Assembly (NCBI RefSeq): GCF_022348165.1
Contig: NZ_JAKRFI010000002.1
Coordinates: forward strand, 62,001 to 126,000
Origin: Halomonas sp. McH1-25
GTDB taxonomy: Bacteria; Pseudomonadota; Gammaproteobacteria; Pseudomonadales; Halomonadaceae
Length of the DNA stretch: 64,000 bases
Direction of reading: 5' to 3'
The position numbers were made by a program, and so were the translations under genes. This document shows positions 46,931 to 53,521 of the stretch, in pieces; positions within the stretch are counted from its first letter, which is position 1; the number at the start of each line of letters is the position of its first letter. The notes below the pieces were generated by a model that ran no database searches, had not been told where the DNA came from, and worked only from the letters and a program-made list of their open reading frames with translations.

Positions 46931-47427
46931 GACGCTCTCCTTCGGATGTCGACATCGAACCAGCTGCCCTTGAGTCCGTCGGCGGTCTCGATCATCACCT
47001 GGGCGCGCCAGGGCATGATGTCCTCGTTGCAGATACCGAACTGCCCCAGCCCGCGAAAGTGCCCGTCGCCCATGTCATCGAGAACGTAGCGGTTCAGTCC
47101 CATGTACATGTTGCGTCCCACGAATTCCACGACGACCTGTTCGGCTTCGACGCCGTGAAGGTGCACGTCGATCTCCAGCGGTGTCAGCGGCTGCAGCTCC
47201 TTGCCCAGCGACAAGCGCAGATCGGCATGCACGCCCAGATCGGCCTGGCAGGCGCTGCGGTGCAAGTCGCAGGGAACCTGGGGCGGATACCAGGTGATGT
47301 CTTCGGTACTGCCGCGTACGTAATAATCGACCAAGTACCAGAGTGCCACCACGATGGTGGCCAGTGTCACGATGATCAATAGCTTGAGCAGCGGCGAGCG
47401 CGCGTTATCGTCGTCTTGACGGGACAT
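46927..47427 (-). CDS. Unrecognised membrane-anchored extracytoplasmic protein, partner of SCO1
   Basis: Protein of 166 residues. One helix at about 13-33 (LLKLLIIVTLATIVVALWYL), then a beta-rich domain of about 125 residues outside the membrane. Cys at about 53, 59 and 132, and the motif VGRNMYMGLNRYVL recall the Met-rich copper sites of FixH/YtkA-like proteins, but I cannot assign the family. It is the first gene of the pair with SCO1, which suggests a role in copper or oxidase assembly (inference). Confidence 0.7.
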   Translation of the reverse strand: MSRQDDDNARSPLLKLLIIVTLATIVVALWYLVDYYVRGSTEDITWYPPQVPCDLHRSACQADLGVHADLRLSLGKELQPLTPLEIDVHLHGVEAEQVVVEFVGRNMYMGLNRYVLDDMGDGHFRGLGQFGICNEDIMPWRAQVMIETADGLKGSWFDVDIRRRAS

Positions 47428-47537
47428 GGCGATACTCGAAAAGCCATTGGTAGGCGGAAACGGGTAAGCTTACCAGCGTTTGTCGCCATTTCCCCTGCGA
47501 AACGATGTCGCATGGGTCGCCATGCTAAGGAGACGAA

Positions 47538-48452
47538 ATGACCGGCGTCGAAGGCGCTCTGGGGCCGCTGTTTCTATTGATTCTGCTGGGTGCCGTTCTG
47601 GGCGGGTGTCGCTTTCCCGGTGACGGGTTCTGGCCGCCGCTCGAGCGCTTGATCTACTTCGTGCTGTTTCCCGCCATGCTGGTCTCGACCCTGGCCACGG
47701 CCAATGTCGCCGAGGTCCCGGTCGTTCGCGTCGCCCTGGCCCTGCTGGGTAGCATGGGGTTGTTCGCCATCCTGCTCTGGCGCTGGCGTGCGCGCCTCGG
47801 TCTCGAGGCGGCGGCCTTTACCTCGGTCTTCCAGGGTGCGTTGCGCTTCAACACCTATGTCGGCGTGGCGGGAGCTGCAGCGCTACATGGCACGGCAGGC
47901 GTCACGGTCGCCGCCGTAGCAGTGGCGCTGATGGTGCCGGTGGTCAATGTACTCTGTGTGGCGAGCTTCGTGGCAGCCGGCACGCTGGGCCCGTCGAGCC
48001 TCGGCAAGAGCCTGGCCGCCCTGGTACGCAACCCGCTGATTCTGGCTTGTGTGGCGGGCATCGCTCTCAACCTCAGCGACATCGGCCTACCCGGCTGGAG
48101 CGGTGAGGCCATCGCCCTGCTGGGGCGTGCTGCGCTACCCATGGGGCTGGTCGCCGTGGGCGTCGCCCTGCGTCCGCATGCGCTGCTGCGTCTCGACCGC
48201 GGCGTCTGGGCAGCCAACCTGATCAAGCTGGCACTGATGCCGGCCCTGGTGCTGAGCCTGGCCATCCTGCTGGGGCTCGATAGCGTGAGCCGGGACGTAG
48301 TGCTGCTGTTTGCCGCCCTGCCGACCGCGACGTCGGCCTATATCCTGGCGCGCCAGTTGGGGGGCGATGCCGAACTGATGGCCGCGCTGATCACCGGACA
48401 GACGCTGCTGGCCATGCTGACCCTGCCGGCCTGGCTGTCCCTGTCAGGCTAA
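47538..48452 (+). CDS. AEC family transporter (auxin efflux carrier type)
   Basis: Inner-membrane transporter of 304 residues with about ten helices in two repeats. Features: FLLILLGAVLGG opening, FVLFPAMLVSTLA, AALHGTAGVTVAAVAVALM, LIKLALMPALVLSLA and LPTATSAYILARQLGG (conserved Pro in the second crossover helix). AAGGAGA precedes the ATG. The substrate is unknown; bacterial members carry organic acids. The next gene element downstream is the sRNA pair. Confidence 0.85.
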   Translation: MTGVEGALGPLFLLILLGAVLGGCRFPGDGFWPPLERLIYFVLFPAMLVSTLATANVAEVPVVRVALALLGSMGLFAILLWRWRARLGLEAAAFTSVFQGALRFNTYVGVAGAAALHGTAGVTVAAVAVALMVPVVNVLCVASFVAAGTLGPSSLGKSLAALVRNPLILACVAGIALNLSDIGLPGWSGEAIALLGRAALPMGLVAVGVALRPHALLRLDRGVWAANLIKLALMPALVLSLAILLGLDSVSRDVVLLFAALPTATSAYILARQLGGDAELMAALITGQTLLAMLTLPAWLSLSG

Positions 48453-48480
48453 AGGCGAATAAAAAATATTCTCGTTTGCC

Positions 48481-48510
48481 TTGACGGATTAAATGAGAAT
48501 GATTTACCTT
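48481..48510 (+). promoter_or_regulatory. Fur-type promoter of sRNA 1
   Basis: TTGACG (48481-48486), 18-base spacer, TACCTT (48505-48510). A Fur-box-like sequence at 48489-48507 matches the GATAATGATAATCATTATC consensus at 12 of 19 positions (AATGAGAATGATT core). It sits between and over the promoter elements, so iron-loaded Fur would block transcription. Confidence 0.65.
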
Positions 48511-48516
48511 GAAGTT

Positions 48517-48643
48517 GTGGCGCTCGCCAGGCGCTACTTTCCATCGCAGAGGATGCTGAAAGCGCGGCGTTCCCTGCCATGGTTATCTCCTCATCAAGCT
48601 AGTCACGGTCTTTGCCGCTCCTCCTGGAGCGGCTTTCTTTTTT
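48517..48643 (+). ncRNA. PrrF/ArrF-like small RNA, copy 1 (candidate iron-sparing sRNA)
   Basis: Predicted RNA of about 127 nt from +1 at G48517, seven bases after the -10. The 5' hairpin is GTGGCGC / GCGCTAC with one G-U pair (48517-48523 and 48531-48537). A single-stranded central part follows, containing CTGAAAGCGCGGCGTT, which resembles a stretch of RyhB from memory. Then comes the core CTCCTCATCAAGCTAGTCACGG (48587 onward). The terminator is GCCGCTCC-TCCT-GGAGCGGC with TTTCTTTTTT (48614-48643). Bases 48586-48641 are identical to copy 2. No start codon or coding frame of note. Confidence 0.75.
48586..48641 (+). repeat. 56-bp direct repeat, copy 1 (3' core and terminator of sRNA 1)
   Basis: Identical to 48793-48848 at all 56 positions. 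The sequence before it, ATGGTT, is also shared but offset by one base. Outside it the two RNA genes differ. Confidence 0.97.
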
Positions 48644-48701
48644 GGATATGTCGCCTGGCGCTCGCTCATCACATTGTCCGTAAGAAAGTTGCCGGTTCGG
48701 C

Positions 48702-48730
48702 TTGACGGTAGTAATGATAATGATTATCTT
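48702..48730 (+). promoter_or_regulatory. Fur-type promoter of sRNA 2
   Basis: TTGACG (48702-48707), a 17-base spacer, TATCTT (48725-48730). The sequence at 48710-48728 matches the 19-bp Fur consensus at 16 of 19 positions (AATGATAATGATTATC), covering spacer and -10. Confidence 0.8.
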
Positions 48731-48736
48731 TTATTT

Positions 48737-48848
48737 GTGATGTCGCGAGACGTCACATCCATCGGCGAGAAGTCAGGTTCCCGCTAATGGTTTCTCCTCA
48801 TCAAGCTAGTCACGGTCTTTGCCGCTCCTCCTGGAGCGGCTTTCTTTT
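48737..48848 (+). ncRNA. PrrF/ArrF-like small RNA, copy 2 (candidate iron-sparing sRNA)
   Basis: Predicted RNA of 112 nt from G48737, seven bases after the -10. The 5' hairpin is GTGATGTC-GCGA-GACGTCAC with one G-U pair and a GNRA loop (48737-48756). The 3' core CTCCTCATCAAGCTAGTCACGG starts at 48794. The terminator is GCCGCTCC-TCCT-GGAGCGGC with TTTCTTTT (48821-48848). Tandem arrangement, length near 110 nt, Fur control and an unpaired CUCCUCAUCA segment match Pseudomonas PrrF1/F2 in organisation. No gene is annotated in this interval otherwise. Confidence 0.8.
48793..48848 (+). repeat. 56-bp direct repeat, copy 2 (3' core and terminator of sRNA 2)
   Basis: Exact second copy of 48586-48641, offset 207 bases. 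Confidence 0.97.
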
Positions 48849-48881
48849 GTCATCCTGTCAGGCTACGAGTCGCCGATAAAC

Positions 48882-48906
48882 AAAGAGCCGCTCCGGGGAG
48901 CGGCTC
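48882..48906 (-). terminator. Terminator of thiS-thiG-trmB
   Basis: On the minus strand GAGCCGCTCC-CC-GGAGCGGCTC is followed by TTTG. Its stem contains the same GCCGCTCC/GGAGCGGC as the sRNA terminators. Confidence 0.75.
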
Positions 48907-48930
48907 CTGAGTGGCCTGTTCAAGTGAAGA

Positions 48931-49668
48931 TCACTCGCAGCGCCGGTAAATCAGATCCCATACGCCATGTCCCAAACGCGCCCCGCGATGCTCGAACTTG
49001 GTCAGCGGACGGAAGTCGGGCCGCGGCACGTAGGGGCCGGTGGTGGCGGTATTGCGGAAACCCGGCGCCGCGGCCATGACCTCGGCCATGTGCTCGGCAT
49101 AGGCTTCCCAATCGGTGGCCATGTGCAACGTACCGCCGGGCTTGAGGCGGCTGCGTACCAGTTCCACGAAGGCCGGCTGCACGATACGTCGCTTGTGATG
49201 CTTCTTCTTCGGCCAAGGGTCGGGGAAGAACAGCTGCAGACCATCGAGGCTCGCCTCGGGCAGGCAACGCGTCAGCACCTCCAGGGCATCGTCGCGGTAG
49301 ACGCGCAGATTGGTCAGCCCGCGCTTGTCGGCCTCGTCGAGCAGCTTGCCCACCCCGGGCGCATGCACTTCGATACCGATGAAATCGGTGTCGGGGTGCG
49401 TCTCGGCCTGCTCGATCAGCGAGGCGCCCATGCCGAAGCCGATCTCCACCACGCGAGGCGCCTGGCGACCGAATACGGCGTCGAGGTCCAACCGACCATC
49501 GTCGACATACAGGCCCAGCCGCGGCCAGACCTCATCCAGGCCACGTTGCTGGGCCGCGGTCATGCGCCCGGCACGCAGTACATAGCTCTTGATGCCGCGC
49601 CGGGGAGGCTCGGCCACGGTAGACTGGGCAGTTCGTCCCGAGTCGGCGTTCAAACGGTCATTGTTCAT
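48931..49668 (-). CDS. trmB: tRNA (guanine-N7-)-methyltransferase
   Basis: Makes m7G46 in tRNA using SAM. Protein of 245 residues from the ATG at 49668 ([11 protein letters not shown]); upstream in-frame codons are Arg rich and lie in the thiG 3' region. SAM-binding [31 protein letters not shown], the catalytic-region [21 protein letters not shown] (PDPW motif) and the C-terminal [17 protein letters not shown]. Downstream of thiS-thiG, as in Pseudomonas. Confidence 0.95.
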   Translation of the reverse strand: MNNDRLNADSGRTAQSTVAEPPRRGIKSYVLRAGRMTAAQQRGLDEVWPRLGLYVDDGRLDLDAVFGRQAPRVVEIGFGMGASLIEQAETHPDTDFIGIEVHAPGVGKLLDEADKRGLTNLRVYRDDALEVLTRCLPEASLDGLQLFFPDPWPKKKHHKRRIVQPAFVELVRSRLKPGGTLHMATDWEAYAEHMAEVMAAAPGFRNTATTGPYVPRPDFRPLTKFEHRGARLGHGVWDLIYRRCE

Positions 49669-49693
49669 GCAGCGGTCTTGAGTCTCTCGGGGA

Positions 49694-50500
49694 TCAGCGG
49701 TTGATGCGTCCGGCCATCGGCGACGAGGCCTCGGCACGTTGACGCCGCGGCATGCGCTCGGCGAGGAAGGCCTCGCGTCCGGCCTCGATTGCCTTGCGCA
49801 TGGCGCTGGCCATCAGCACCGGCTGACGGGCGTGGGCGATGGCCGAATTCATGAGCACGCCGGCACAGCCCATTTCCATGGCCAGGGCAGCGTCGGACGC
49901 CGTGCCGATCCCGGCATCGACGAGCACCGGCACATTGGCATGCTCCAGGATGAGCGCCAGATTGGCCGGATTGAGCAGGCCGTGGCCGGAGCCGATCAAC
50001 GAGCCCAACGGCATGACTGCGCTACAGCCGATCTTCTCGAGTTCCTTGGCGACGATCGGATCGTCGCTGGTATAAACCATCACGTCGAAGCCGTCGCGGA
50101 CCAACTCTTCGGCGGCCTTGAGGGTCTCGACCACGTTGGGGTAGAGCGTGTTGTCGTCACCCAGCACCTCGAGTTTGACCAGGTTGTGGCCATCCAGCAA
50201 TTCGCGGGCCAGCTTGCAGGTGCGCACCGCATCCTTGGCGGTGTAGCAGCCCGCGGTGTTGGGCAGCAGGGTGTAGCGTTCGGGCGAGACGGCATCTAGC
50301 AGGTTGGGCTCGTCGGCATTCTGGCCGAGGTTGGTGCGCCGCACCGCAAAGGTCACGATCTCGGCGCCGCTGGCATCGATGGCCGCAGCGGTCTCGTCCA
50401 GGTCTCTGTACTTGCCGGTGCCGACCAACAGGCGCGAAGTGAACTCGCGTCCGGCAACGAGCCAGGGCTGGTCGGCGGGGATGTCCATACGTTCAGACAT
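49694..50500 (-). CDS. thiG: Thiazole synthase
   Basis: Forms the thiazole phosphate of thiamine from deoxyxylulose phosphate, dehydroglycine and ThiS thiocarboxylate. Protein of 268 residues from the ATG at 50500 ([20 protein letters not shown]); an open frame further upstream is a shadow. TIM-barrel features: [24 protein letters not shown], the imine-forming Lys in [45 protein letters not shown]. It lies 114 bases after thiS; that gap holds a large potential RNA structure. Confidence 0.95.
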   Translation of the reverse strand: MSERMDIPADQPWLVAGREFTSRLLVGTGKYRDLDETAAAIDASGAEIVTFAVRRTNLGQNADEPNLLDAVSPERYTLLPNTAGCYTAKDAVRTCKLARELLDGHNLVKLEVLGDDNTLYPNVVETLKAAEELVRDGFDVMVYTSDDPIVAKELEKIGCSAVMPLGSLIGSGHGLLNPANLALILEHANVPVLVDAGIGTASDAALAMEMGCAGVLMNSAIAHARQPVLMASAMRKAIEAGREAFLAERMPRRQRAEASSPMAGRINR

Positions 50501-50526
50501 GAGGCGTCTCCAGAAAGGCGCTAACG

Positions 50527-50577
50527 GTCGCGCCGGACCTGTCGCCCTGCAGTCAGGGACGGCCGGAGCGGCGCGAC
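50527..50577 (-). promoter_or_regulatory. Structured thiS-thiG intercistronic region
   Basis: A 9-bp perfect inverted repeat (GTCGCGCCG at 50527-50535, CGGCGCGAC at 50569-50577) encloses an inner hairpin CCCTG-CAGT-CAGGG (50545-50558). On the mRNA it would fold just before the thiG ribosome-binding region. It may be a processing or stability element. No TPP riboswitch signature is present. Confidence 0.45.
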
Positions 50578-50614
50578 ACAGCATGATTGGGTTACAGCGG
50601 TCAGCACATCGCGC

Positions 50615-50815
50615 CTAGCCGCCACCGATGGCATGCACGATCTCCACACGATCGCCATCGGCCAGGCGGGTCTCGGCGTGCTGACTGCGCGGTACGATCT
50701 CTTCGTTGACCTCGACGGCGATGCGTCGGCCGGTCAGGCCCAGGGAAGCGATGAGCTCGCTGATCGTCGGTTCGTCTTCGAAAGCGCGAGGATCGCCGTT
50801 TAGCTGAATCTGCAT
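50615..50815 (-). CDS. thiS: Sulfur carrier protein ThiS
   Basis: Ubiquitin-fold sulfur donor for the thiazole of thiamine, 66 residues. The C-terminal Gly-Gly (HAIGGG) is the adenylation/thiocarboxylate site. MQIQLNGDPRAFEDEPTISE is a normal ThiS opening. It is the first gene of thiS-thiG-trmB. The thiF and thiO/thiH partners are not in the window. Confidence 0.93.
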   Translation of the reverse strand: MQIQLNGDPRAFEDEPTISELIASLGLTGRRIAVEVNEEIVPRSQHAETRLADGDRVEIVHAIGGG

Positions 50816-50877
50816 AGCAGCCTCATCGTTCGGGAAGCCCCGTCACACGACGGGTCCATAGTTTAACGCCAAATACC

Positions 50878-52386
50878 TCAGCGGACATCCTTCGAGGACG
50901 CCGTGTCGGTCTCCTTCGGTGGCCAGACATCGGCATCGACCAGCTCCGGGCGCTTGAGTACCTGGGGATCGAACACCGGCTCGCCGACCCCGTCACGCCG
51001 CTGATTTTCATAGTCTCTGAGCACGCGCAAAGCCACCGGAGCCAGCAAAAGAATGGCAAACAGGTTGGTGGTCGCCATCAGGCCCATGGACAGGTCGGCG
51101 AAGCGCCACACGAATTCGAGATTGGCCAGCGCGCCGATCATGACCATCGCCAGCACGGCCAGGCGCAGGGCTTGTACGGCCTTGCGTGCGTGACTTCGGA
51201 ACAGATACTCGATATTGACCGCCGAGAACGAGAAGTTGGCGATGATCGAGGTAAAGGCGAACAGCAGGATGGCGATGGCAATGAATATTTCGCCGAAACT
51301 GCCGAGATGGTCGACCATCGCGTCCTGGGTCAGCTTGATCCCCTCGATCGAATCGCCGGCCGACGTACTCAACAGCCGTTCGTAGACGCCGGACAACAGG
51401 ATCACCACTGCAGTGCAGGTACAAATGATCAGTGTGTCGATGAATACCCCGAAGGACTGTACCAGCCCCTGGGCGGCGGGGTGCTTGACCGTCGCCTGCG
51501 CAGCCGCGTTGGGCGCCGAGCCCATGCCGGCCTCATTGGAGAACAGGCCGCGCTTGATGCCGTTTTCCATCGCCACCTTGATCGAATAGCCCACGGCACC
51601 GCCCACGGCCGGACCGAAGCCGAATGCACTCTTGACGATCAGCGCCAGCATATCGGGCACTTCGGCAAGATTCATGAACAGGACCCATAGCGCCACCAGC
51701 AGATACGCGACGGCCATGATCGGGACGATCTTCTCGGCTGTGCGCGCCACGGACTTCAGGCCACCGTAGATGACCAGGGCAACCACCCCGACCAGCGCTA
51801 CGCCACTTAGCCAATTGGGAATGCCGAAGGCGCCATTCATCCCTTGGGCGATAGTGTTGGACTGGGCGGCATTGAAGGCCAGACCATAGGCGATGAGCAG
51901 AAAGATGGCGAACAGCGCACCCAGCCAGCGCCAGCCCAGCGCGCGTTCGATGTAATAGGCCGGACCGCCGCGAAACACCCCGTCCTCGTGGCGGTGCTTG
52001 TAGACCTGGGCCAGGGTCGACTCGACGAAGGCCGTGGCAAAGCCCACCAGCGCCGTCATCCACATCCAGAAGATCGCGCCCGGGCCACCGACCCACAGGG
52101 CAATGGCCACCCCGGCCAGGTTACCGGTACCCACGCGGGCCGCCAGTGAGGTGGCAAAGGCCTGGAAACCGCTGACGCCTTCACCGGCGCCGCGAGCCGT
52201 GAACGTCACCCGTGCCATATGCCCGAACAGACGAAACTGCATGCCTCGAGTCAGGATCGTGAACAGCAGGCCGGCCCCCAGCAGCAGGTAGACGAGAATA
52301 TAACTCCAGATAAAATCGCTGAGGGGCGTCATCACCGCGTACATGCCGTCGCGCAGCGGGGCGAACAGCGAGGCAAGGGATTCCAT
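50878..52386 (-). CDS. Sodium:alanine/glycine symporter (AGCS family)
   Basis: Inner-membrane amino acid carrier of 502 residues and about ten to eleven helices. AGCS hallmarks: GFQAFATSLAARVGTGNLAGVAIAL split around AARVGTGNLAG, FWMWMTALVGFATAFVES, VFRGGPAYYIERALG, and GLFSNEAGMGSAPNAAAQA. The polar C-terminus after residue 450 is acidic. It ends 63 bases upstream of thiS on the same strand, with a weak hairpin CCCGTC-GTGT-GACGGG between. Confidence 0.93.
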   Translation of the reverse strand: MESLASLFAPLRDGMYAVMTPLSDFIWSYILVYLLLGAGLLFTILTRGMQFRLFGHMARVTFTARGAGEGVSGFQAFATSLAARVGTGNLAGVAIALWVGGPGAIFWMWMTALVGFATAFVESTLAQVYKHRHEDGVFRGGPAYYIERALGWRWLGALFAIFLLIAYGLAFNAAQSNTIAQGMNGAFGIPNWLSGVALVGVVALVIYGGLKSVARTAEKIVPIMAVAYLLVALWVLFMNLAEVPDMLALIVKSAFGFGPAVGGAVGYSIKVAMENGIKRGLFSNEAGMGSAPNAAAQATVKHPAAQGLVQSFGVFIDTLIICTCTAVVILLSGVYERLLSTSAGDSIEGIKLTQDAMVDHLGSFGEIFIAIAILLFAFTSIIANFSFSAVNIEYLFRSHARKAVQALRLAVLAMVMIGALANLEFVWRFADLSMGLMATTNLFAILLLAPVALRVLRDYENQRRDGVGEPVFDPQVLKRPELVDADVWPPKETDTASSKDVR

Positions 52387-52514
52387 GACTTGAGTCTCCT
52401 ATCATCGTCATTGGGCCGGGCTTGCACCTAGATGGTGCATCATTGCCGCTGGGGCAGGCATGATAGCGGCGCGACACGCCTGACGAAATGCCAGCGTGCG
52501 AATCGAACTTTTAT

Positions 52515-52529
52515 CTGACCATGGGTCAG
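52515..52529. promoter_or_regulatory. 6-3-6 dyad between the AGCS gene and the DUF423 gene
   Basis: CTGACC-ATG-GGTCAG, 24 bases before the DUF423 start and 129 from the symporter start. Possible operator; unassigned. Confidence 0.35.
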
Positions 52530-52552
52530 CGTAGCAGTCGGGAGACAAGTTG

Positions 52553-52972
52553 ATGCGACATCGTTCAGCCTGGGTCGCCGCGGCCCTGAGCGGCCTGGTC
52601 ATGGTCATGGCCGGCGCCTTCGGCGCTCACGGCCTGGAAGGCCGCATTTCGGCATCGCTGCTCGAAGCGTTCGAGACGGGCGTGCGCTACCAGGCGTGGC
52701 ATACCCTGGCGATTCTCGGCGTACTCATCTGGCGTCAGCAAATGCCGCTAAAGGGGCAGTCGCTCGTGCTGGGGCTGTGGGGGGCGGGCATCGTGCTGTT
52801 CTCGGGGTCGCTCTACCTGCTGGCGCTGGCCGGCACACGCGGTCTCGGCATGATCACGCCGCTGGGCGGGTTGCTGCTGATGGCCGGCTGGCTGATGCTG
52901 GCGATCACCGCATGGCGGGCCAAGGCGCCGACTGACCGGGCGAGTCAATCGTCCCGATCCGGCAGAGCGTAG
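52553..52972 (+). CDS. DUF423 family membrane protein (YgdD-like)
   Basis: Protein of 139 residues with four hydrophobic helices. DUF423 marks: GAFGAHGLEGRIS (about 22-34), FETGVRYQAWHTLAIL and SGSLYLLALAGTRGLGMITPLGG. GGAGA lies eight bases before the ATG; a TTG one codon earlier is unlikely. Function unknown. The 3' end overlaps the convergent thioesterase gene by 28 bases. Confidence 0.9.
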   Translation: MRHRSAWVAAALSGLVMVMAGAFGAHGLEGRISASLLEAFETGVRYQAWHTLAILGVLIWRQQMPLKGQSLVLGLWGAGIVLFSGSLYLLALAGTRGLGMITPLGGLLLMAGWLMLAITAWRAKAPTDRASQSSRSGRA

Positions 52973-53361
52973 GTGGCGGTGACGATGGCCACCGGCTCGT
53001 CGTCGCCGGCCGAAAACAGCTCCACCTCGCCGACCACCAGGCGACGCCCCAGCTTGACGATGCGGGCGTTGGCGATCAGGTCGCGGTCGCCGCGGGCGCG
53101 GCGCAGAAAATGGCAATTGAAGTCGGTGGTCACCGCCATCGCCTCGGGGCCGACTTCGGCCAGGATCGCCACATACAGGCAGACATCGGCCAGGCCCATC
53201 ATGCTCGGCCCCGATACGCAGGCACCGGGGCGCAGATGCTCGTCCTCGATGGCCAGGCTCATGGTGGCCCGCATCGCATCGATTCCCTCGATGGTTCCCT
53301 GTCGATAGGGAAAGACCTCATCGAGAAACTCCTCGATGGCGGCGGCGGTCATGACGGTCAT
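52945..53361 (-). CDS. PaaI-type hotdog thioesterase
   Basis: Hotdog-fold protein of 138 residues, predicted acyl-CoA thioesterase. Pattern: PGACVSGPSMMGLADVCLYVAI (Asp in the helix of the active site), VTTDFNCHFLRRARGDRDLIA and VEVELFSAGDDEPVAIVTATY-like strands. The substrate is unknown. Two possible Met starts (53361 and 53352). Confidence 0.82.
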   Translation of the reverse strand: MTVMTAAAIEEFLDEVFPYRQGTIEGIDAMRATMSLAIEDEHLRPGACVSGPSMMGLADVCLYVAILAEVGPEAMAVTTDFNCHFLRRARGDRDLIANARIVKLGRRLVVGEVELFSAGDDEPVAIVTATYALPDRDD

Positions 53362-53462
53362 GCGATGCTTCTCCCTGCGCGACGAACGGGTGGGTGCGGG
53401 CTCGTGAGTAACGATAGCGTAAGCGTCACGCGTCGCACAGCCATTGGCCGGCTTCGGTTCAC

Positions 53463-53489
53463 AAAAAATGCCCCGCCGGAGCGGGGCAT
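53463..53489 (-). terminator. Terminator of malate synthase G
   Basis: On the minus strand ATGCCCCGC-TCCG-GCGGGGCAT is followed by TTTTTGT. It lies 33 bases after the glcB stop. Confidence 0.88.
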
Positions 53490-53521
53490 TCTGCTGATAC
53501 GCCTTATTCAGCGTGTCGTTA

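Noticed and set aside
48493-48705. 70-codon open frame across sRNA 1
   Set aside because: It starts within the Fur box and runs through the terminator hairpin; no ribosome-binding site and no coding character. The sRNA reading explains the region better.
50816-50877. TPP riboswitch before thiS, and likewise before thiD (34564-34644)
   Set aside because: Leaders are too short and lack the conserved CUGAGA-type elements.
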